Shown: positions 59,128-64,000 of the stretch, in pieces
How the letters are laid out: the number at the start of each line of letters is the position of its first letter
Numbering within the stretch: position 1 is the stretch's first letter
Origin: Bacteroidales bacterium
GTDB taxonomy: Bacteria > Bacteroidota > Bacteroidia > Bacteroidales > Muribaculaceae
Reading direction: 5' to 3'
DNA length: 64,000 nt
NCBI GenBank assembly: GCA_014800895.1
Contig: JAAVFG010000023.1
Coordinates: forward strand, 1 to 64,000
Notes under the pieces: generated by a model
Databases searched by the model: none
The model's input: the letters and a program-made list of their open reading frames with translations, nothing else
Told to the model about the DNA's origin: nothing
Made by a program: the position numbers and the translations under genes

Positions 59128-61506
59128 ATGAATAGAATTGCATTAGTATTTTTTATCCTGTTTCTGAATGTTGCCACGATGGCGAGAGCCGAGTCGGAGA
59201 GTTGCGAAGGTACTCTCACGGGCAGAGTGACAAGTAAAGGTGGCAATCCAATCGAGGGAGCGTATGTTTTTATCTGGGATAATGCGGAGAATCAACGTAT
59301 TCTGACCGGCGAATTTACTGATGCAAACGGATTATTCAATATCTCTCTTCCATGTGGAAAGTATGTTATGGTAATCTCCTGTTTAGGATATGAGCCTGCG
59401 AGATATGATGTCTCGACAGAAGAGGGGAAGAAGTATGAATTAGGAGAGTTGTCACTTTTGGAGAATACTCAGGAATTGCAGACTGTTATGGTGAAAGGCA
59501 GCCGAATGAGGGTCAGGACTCTTCCTGACGGGTTCTCCGTGAATGTAAGTGAGTTGGCTAAGTCCAGTAATAACGCGCTCGACTTGTTAGGCAGATTGCC
59601 ACAGATAAGAGTTAAGGGAAATGACCTGAAAGTAATTGGTAAAGACAATATTATCCTTAGAGTGAATAACGTGACACAGCGCGTCAGCGCCGAGGAATTG
59701 CCCAACGTCTTAAAAGGTTATGATGCATCCTTGATAAAGTCAGTAGATGTGATCACGTCCCCGGCAGTAAAGTATGATGCGGATGGCAGCACTGCCATGA
59801 TCATTCTCCATATGGATTCCAAATTCAATAAATATGTGGGCGGAAATATCGGAACGGAATTGATGAAAGGATCCGGGTATAACGGTAGATATGGAGTCTA
59901 TGGATCAGTGGTATTCAACAACAATAAGTTATTTGTGGATGTCACACCGTCATATAACCATAATTTTTCACAATTCCATGAAAATACCACTCATAAATAT
60001 AATGATGGAAAGACCTACTCGAGCTATAGCCCTTCAAGAGGATTCAATAACTATGTAGGCGGGTATGCAACTCTACAATACCAGTATGATAAAAGCGGAT
60101 ATTTAGGGGTGAATTGTAATGTCAGCACCAAATCAACAAATAACAGTTTTATATCAGAGGAGGAATACGAGATTGCCACATTCAATCACAATAAGTTAGA
60201 TATTCATACGCCACGTGTAAATGCTTCCATGTACGTGGAGCAGTCCTTGTCCAATTCGATGAGAGGCTGGCTCGAACTGACTTACTACAACTACCGGGAC
60301 AATTCTGATCAGAAATTCGAAGGAAGCTATGATAGGAATAGTAATCCTTTTATGGAATATTCAACTGAACAGAAACTGAGAACTAACGGACTGTCATTTG
60401 CCAATGACTACTCGTTGTCGGTAGGGGAAGAGAGAAATTTCAATGTGGATTTCGGAATCAAGGGATATTACACACGGATGAATAATTCACGCGACAATGC
60501 ATTGATGGAAGAGGGATTTGATTATTGGAGTCAGTTAGACCGTCTGACCTTGGATGAGACAAAGATTAATCCCTATGTGAGTCTTACTTACCGTCCCAAT
60601 CCTATACTTTTTTTCCGGCTTGGCGCACAGGTGGCATATACCAATAGAAAGGTATCAAATGAAAATATTGATAGAAAGAGCCTGAACTACACCAATTTTC
60701 TGCCGGATTTCATCGCATCCTGGTCTCCTCGTTATGATACAAAGCTTTCTCTTATAATTAACTCCGGGTCGGTCGAGCCGAAATTCAATCAGATTAATCC
60801 CTTTGAATGGAGAGGAAGTCAGTATACGTATTATAGAGGTAATCTGGATTTGAAGAGTGAGAGCCGGTATTTCTATCGTGCCATATATACATATCGCGAA
60901 AGTCTGTCAGTCACCGCCTATGCAAACCATAAGCGCAATCAGATATCATCAATAAGCCAGCTTATTGACGGGAATCTCTATTATACTACACAAAACGCGC
61001 AGAACAGCACAGAGTATGGTATCCGTCCGTCATATTATTTTGACAGATTGGATTGGATGGAATTGTCGGTTGAGGCATATTGGGCTTATGGCATTTCCAA
61101 AGGAATAGTAGAAGGGATAAGGGACCGAAGCACATCCAATTTGTGGGGAGGTAATCTTTATGCGGGTTTCGTGTTCAATAAGTCCCGCACGTTTACGGGG
61201 TATATAAATATGGATTATACCGGTAGACAGCGTACAACGATTGCCACGATTGACCCCAGATTTGATTTAGGAGCAGGAGTATCATGGGCATTGCTTGACA
61301 GAAAAATGAATATTTCACTCTCCGGACTGAATTTATTCTCCAGCGCCTATAAAGGTAAGAGCTACAGGTCCGGATATACAACCTACTTTAATAATAGATA
61401 TGATGTCCCGACTTTATATCTGTCTATCACTTATAAATTCAATAATGTTAAAGATGTATCTTCTCGCCGTCAGAAGAGTGTAAGAAATGTGGAGCAAAGA
61501 ATGTAA
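59128..61506 (+). CDS. outer-membrane beta-barrel protein, TonB-receptor type
   Basis: A 792-residue protein: signal peptide (about 1-22), a carboxypeptidase-regulatory-like domain (about 28-112, GTLTGRVTSKGGNPIEGAYVFIWDNAENQRILTGEFTDANGLFNISLPCGKYVMVISCLGYEPARYDV), a plug-like domain (about 120-225 with LPQIRVKGNDLKVIGKDNIILRVN) and a long beta-barrel of the OMP_b-brl_3 type. No SusD gene is nearby, so it is not a classic Sus pair. The ligand is unknown. It is followed after 50 nt by a paralogue. Confidence 0.85.
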   Translation: MNRIALVFFILFLNVATMARAESESCEGTLTGRVTSKGGNPIEGAYVFIWDNAENQRILTGEFTDANGLFNISLPCGKYVMVISCLGYEPARYDVSTEEGKKYELGELSLLENTQELQTVMVKGSRMRVRTLPDGFSVNVSELAKSSNNALDLLGRLPQIRVKGNDLKVIGKDNIILRVNNVTQRVSAEELPNVLKGYDASLIKSVDVITSPAVKYDADGSTAMIILHMDSKFNKYVGGNIGTELMKGSGYNGRYGVYGSVVFNNNKLFVDVTPSYNHNFSQFHENTTHKYNDGKTYSSYSPSRGFNNYVGGYATLQYQYDKSGYLGVNCNVSTKSTNNSFISEEEYEIATFNHNKLDIHTPRVNASMYVEQSLSNSMRGWLELTYYNYRDNSDQKFEGSYDRNSNPFMEYSTEQKLRTNGLSFANDYSLSVGEERNFNVDFGIKGYYTRMNNSRDNALMEEGFDYWSQLDRLTLDETKINPYVSLTYRPNPILFFRLGAQVAYTNRKVSNENIDRKSLNYTNFLPDFIASWSPRYDTKLSLIINSGSVEPKFNQINPFEWRGSQYTYYRGNLDLKSESRYFYRAIYTYRESLSVTAYANHKRNQISSISQLIDGNLYYTTQNAQNSTEYGIRPSYYFDRLDWMELSVEAYWAYGISKGIVEGIRDRSTSNLWGGNLYAGFVFNKSRTFTGYINMDYTGRQRTTIATIDPRFDLGAGVSWALLDRKMNISLSGLNLFSSAYKGKSYRSGYTTYFNNRYDVPTLYLSITYKFNNVKDVSSRRQKSVRNVEQRM

Positions 61507-61556
61507 CGCTTCATTATTCCCACGATAAGAAGGATAAGGTCATTAAATAATCGGTT

Positions 61557-63920
61557 ATGAGAAAATCATGTGTTTTCCTGTTTGTGGTTCTCAGCATATT
61601 GGAAATATATGCTGAGAGCGTGACATTAAAGGTAGTGGAGAAAGAGAGTGGGGAAGTCATCCCCTTTGCTGCGGTAACAGCGGAGTATAAGGACAGTATT
61701 GTCAGCGGAATGACAGATGAAGCGGGAATATACAGCTTCACTCCACTCTCTTTACCAGTAAATATAAAGGTCAACTCTTTCGGGATGAATAGTTGGAGCG
61801 GCAGGATTAATGCCGTTAATGATACGGTCTTTATCGTAGGGATGGAGAGTGCCGGCACGAGACTGCAGGAGCTGACTGTAACCGGGCGTCTGACGCGCCA
61901 GACCGATTCGGGAATCTCATATAATATGTCAGCCAATAAGCGTGCGCAACAGGAAAACAGCCTTCAGGCGTTATCCTATGTGCCGTTGGTAAATGTCACT
62001 CCGGAGGGTATGATAAGTGTACAGGGTTCTCCGAGCTATAGTCTATATCTGAACGGCAGACCTTACGATATGGCACAGACCTCGCCGAAAGTCTTTCTCG
62101 AATCTCTTCCGGCATCGGATATAATGAGAGTGGAGGTGATCACGCGTCCGGATAATAGGTATGGAGCCGACAACCGTTATATCCTTAATATTGTCCTGAA
62201 GCAACCTATGCTGGATGGCTATGTTGTCAATCTGGGAGGAGGCGGTTCTACGCAGCCTACTGCCGACGGCTCTTTTATGGGAATGATCAGAAGAAACAGA
62301 GTCAATGCCGCAATCAGTTATAAATACGGATTCAACGGTCAGCACGACCAGCCATCGGATATCACCTATACGGAACGTGATGCGCAGAATGATGTGAGTC
62401 ATATCTGGAAGAATGATCTTAAGGGAAACGGATCATGGCATACACATACAATACGCGCGATGATGAAATGGGAAATTGACAGTGTGAATTCTATCTATGG
62501 AGATGCACATGGGGAAATCTTACGTAATAATTTTACAACGCATGCAATAGAATCCGAGATTTTTCCCGAATTGACCGAACCGCTTATCAGATATACTGAT
62601 CGCTCTCATTATACATCCGGGGCAGCCGAAGCAAATATCATTTACCGTAATTATTTCAGGGATGCAAAGACTACGGAAAGATTCACTCTCGGTTACCGCT
62701 ATACATATAATCCGGACAAACGGGACATATTGCAAAATATAGAATATGGTAATCCCCAAGCCGGTACGAACCGCCAGCGCACGAGCGGAGGACTGAATGC
62801 ACACAGCGGTGTTGTTTCCTATCTTTTACGTCCCGCTGCATATCAAACGGTACGTTTCACGCTGACCGAGAATTATCGTGCAGGCCATACAGAGTCATTT
62901 TATAGTGATGATGGTTCAGAAGAACGGAGTGGTCTTAGCATGCGTTACCGCAATAATATCGTCGGACTGAAAGCCGCCTATTCGGGCTGGGTAAAGCGAG
63001 TGTATTGTCAGATAAGTCTGCAGGGAGACTATGATTATATCTCGATGAAATTACCGTCGGCAGAGGGTCTCGACTATATCCGCAGACGCTTCTATTTATT
63101 GCCTTCCGCTACTTTCTTCTGGTATCCGCAACAGGAAAATGTGGTGATGCTAAGCTATGCCGCTACGCTGACGCGCCCCGGTATTGAAATGTTGAATCCA
63201 TTTGAAAGCAGCTCCAACCAACATTCGGCAAGTAAGGGAAACCCGAATCTGAAAGCTCAGTATAATCATGACGTTAACCTTATGTGGTATTGGACTCAAG
63301 TGAATAATCTTGTATTGGTAGCAGGGCTACAGTATGGATTTATGGATAATCTCATACTGGAGGACTACAGCGTTGAGGCAGAAAAGATGATATATTCCTA
63401 TTCCAATTTCGGAAAGGCTCATCAGATAGAGGGAAGTTTCGACATAAGGTATAATCCGAAGAATTGGCTTTCTTTCTCCATAAACGGCGGTGTCGGAAAA
63501 CGATGGCTCAGCAGTGATCACCCTATGCTCCGACAGGATAATATTTTTTACAGGATAACACCCAGGATTGATTTTTATTTACCGAATCATTTCAGGGTGG
63601 GCGGTCATTATGGACTGTACAAGAATCTGCCTGATCCATGGAGTAGCCGATCTTCATTGAGTCTTTATTCATTCTATGTAAGTAAGAGTTTCGTGAGAGG
63701 GCGTTTGAATGTTACATTGACTGCAAATTCTCCTTTCACCAGGTATAATCTGAATCATGTCCATACCTCATTGCCCACAATGGAGAGAGAGCAGAATAAT
63801 TATATTACCGCTCGCTCATTCGGAGTGAATATTTCATATTCCTTCGGAGGAGGAAAGCGTGTGAATGTGGAAAGAGACCGTTCTCTTGAGACAAAAGACA
63901 TTTCCACGGGCGTGAGGTAA
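61557..63920 (+). CDS. outer-membrane beta-barrel protein, TonB-receptor type (paralogue)
   Basis: A 787-residue protein with the same domain order as the one before it: signal peptide (about 1-20), carboxypeptidase-regulatory-like domain (about 22-105), plug-like domain with LQALSYVPLVNVTPEGMISVQGSPSYSLYLNGRPYD (about 135-175) and a beta-barrel (about 225-787). Sequence similarity to the first is only in the general pattern, so the duplication is old. Both probably share one transcript; the ligand is unknown. Confidence 0.85.
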   Translation: MRKSCVFLFVVLSILEIYAESVTLKVVEKESGEVIPFAAVTAEYKDSIVSGMTDEAGIYSFTPLSLPVNIKVNSFGMNSWSGRINAVNDTVFIVGMESAGTRLQELTVTGRLTRQTDSGISYNMSANKRAQQENSLQALSYVPLVNVTPEGMISVQGSPSYSLYLNGRPYDMAQTSPKVFLESLPASDIMRVEVITRPDNRYGADNRYILNIVLKQPMLDGYVVNLGGGGSTQPTADGSFMGMIRRNRVNAAISYKYGFNGQHDQPSDITYTERDAQNDVSHIWKNDLKGNGSWHTHTIRAMMKWEIDSVNSIYGDAHGEILRNNFTTHAIESEIFPELTEPLIRYTDRSHYTSGAAEANIIYRNYFRDAKTTERFTLGYRYTYNPDKRDILQNIEYGNPQAGTNRQRTSGGLNAHSGVVSYLLRPAAYQTVRFTLTENYRAGHTESFYSDDGSEERSGLSMRYRNNIVGLKAAYSGWVKRVYCQISLQGDYDYISMKLPSAEGLDYIRRRFYLLPSATFFWYPQQENVVMLSYAATLTRPGIEMLNPFESSSNQHSASKGNPNLKAQYNHDVNLMWYWTQVNNLVLVAGLQYGFMDNLILEDYSVEAEKMIYSYSNFGKAHQIEGSFDIRYNPKNWLSFSINGGVGKRWLSSDHPMLRQDNIFYRITPRIDFYLPNHFRVGGHYGLYKNLPDPWSSRSSLSLYSFYVSKSFVRGRLNVTLTANSPFTRYNLNHVHTSLPTMEREQNNYITARSFGVNISYSFGGGKRVNVERDRSLETKDISTGVR

Positions 63921-63982
63921 AAGTGTGAAAATAATTTACTCGCCCTTTCTATGTAAGAATCTATATAGAAAACTAAATAAAT

Positions 63983-64000
63983 ATGAGGGAAGAAATCTCG
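63983..64000 (+). CDS. possible gene start at the window edge
   Basis: An ATG at 63983 opens a frame (MREEIS) that leaves the window. It lies 62 nt after the second beta-barrel gene. Too short to identify. Confidence 0.25.

Overview
The window looks like a chromosome segment of a gut-type Bacteroidales bacterium, most likely Muribaculaceae or a close relative. The pointers are a complete gliding/type IX secretion (T9SS) core (GldK, GldL, GldM, GldN, a PorP/SprF-like protein and PorT), a subtilase with a T9SS C-terminal sorting tail, DUF4292 and DUF3244 proteins, TPR-membrane-HTH regulators, and several promoters of the phylum-specific form TTTG-N19/20-TAnnTTTG. The family assignment is inference; the phylum is well supported.

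Layout. 1-300: end of a transposase. 305-1039: a glycosyltransferase. 1.1-7.4 kb: ferredoxin, dUTPase, then a tight envelope cluster (TPR protein, DUF4292 lipoprotein, EnvC-like activator, GNAT/FemAB-like protein). 7.4-13.4 kb: a surface polysaccharide cluster with three GT2 enzymes, one GT4 enzyme and a Wzx-type flippase. 13.5-20.5 kb: the T9SS operon on the minus strand, order porT-porP-gldK-gldL-gldM-gldN. 20.6-33.8 kb: housekeeping and envelope genes (dGTPase, TPM-domain protein, pyrE, SRPBCC protein, a Rieske-like lipoprotein coupled to a LysE fusion, comF, recX, the T9SS-exported subtilase, prmC, lrgAB, a porin).

34.5-41.0 kb is an accessory island with AT-rich codon use: an antitoxin whose toxin is broken, a winged-helix remnant, a controller protein, a PD-(D/E)XK-type endonuclease, two DNA methyltransferases of different classes, and AbiH. 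The island from the controller to AbiH lies between two copies of a 60-bp direct repeat. 41.0-48.1 kb is a complete histidine operon (hisG-D-C-B-H-A-F-IE). 48.3-51.3 kb holds rpoN, tRNA-Leu(UAA), luxS and a membrane TPR protein. 51.3-52.3 kb holds a large modular intergenic repeat and, on the minus strand, a candidate structured non-coding RNA of about 330 nt with its own promoter and terminator. 52.4-57.4 kb is an ammonium transporter gene between two membrane TPR-HTH regulators. 57.5-64 kb holds a small DUF3244-like secreted protein, another copy of the modular repeat, and two tandem outer-membrane beta-barrel proteins of the TonB-receptor type.

The points most worth following are the defence island and its flanking repeats, the candidate ncRNA, and the dispersed modular repeats whose hairpins keep a common loop while their stems change.
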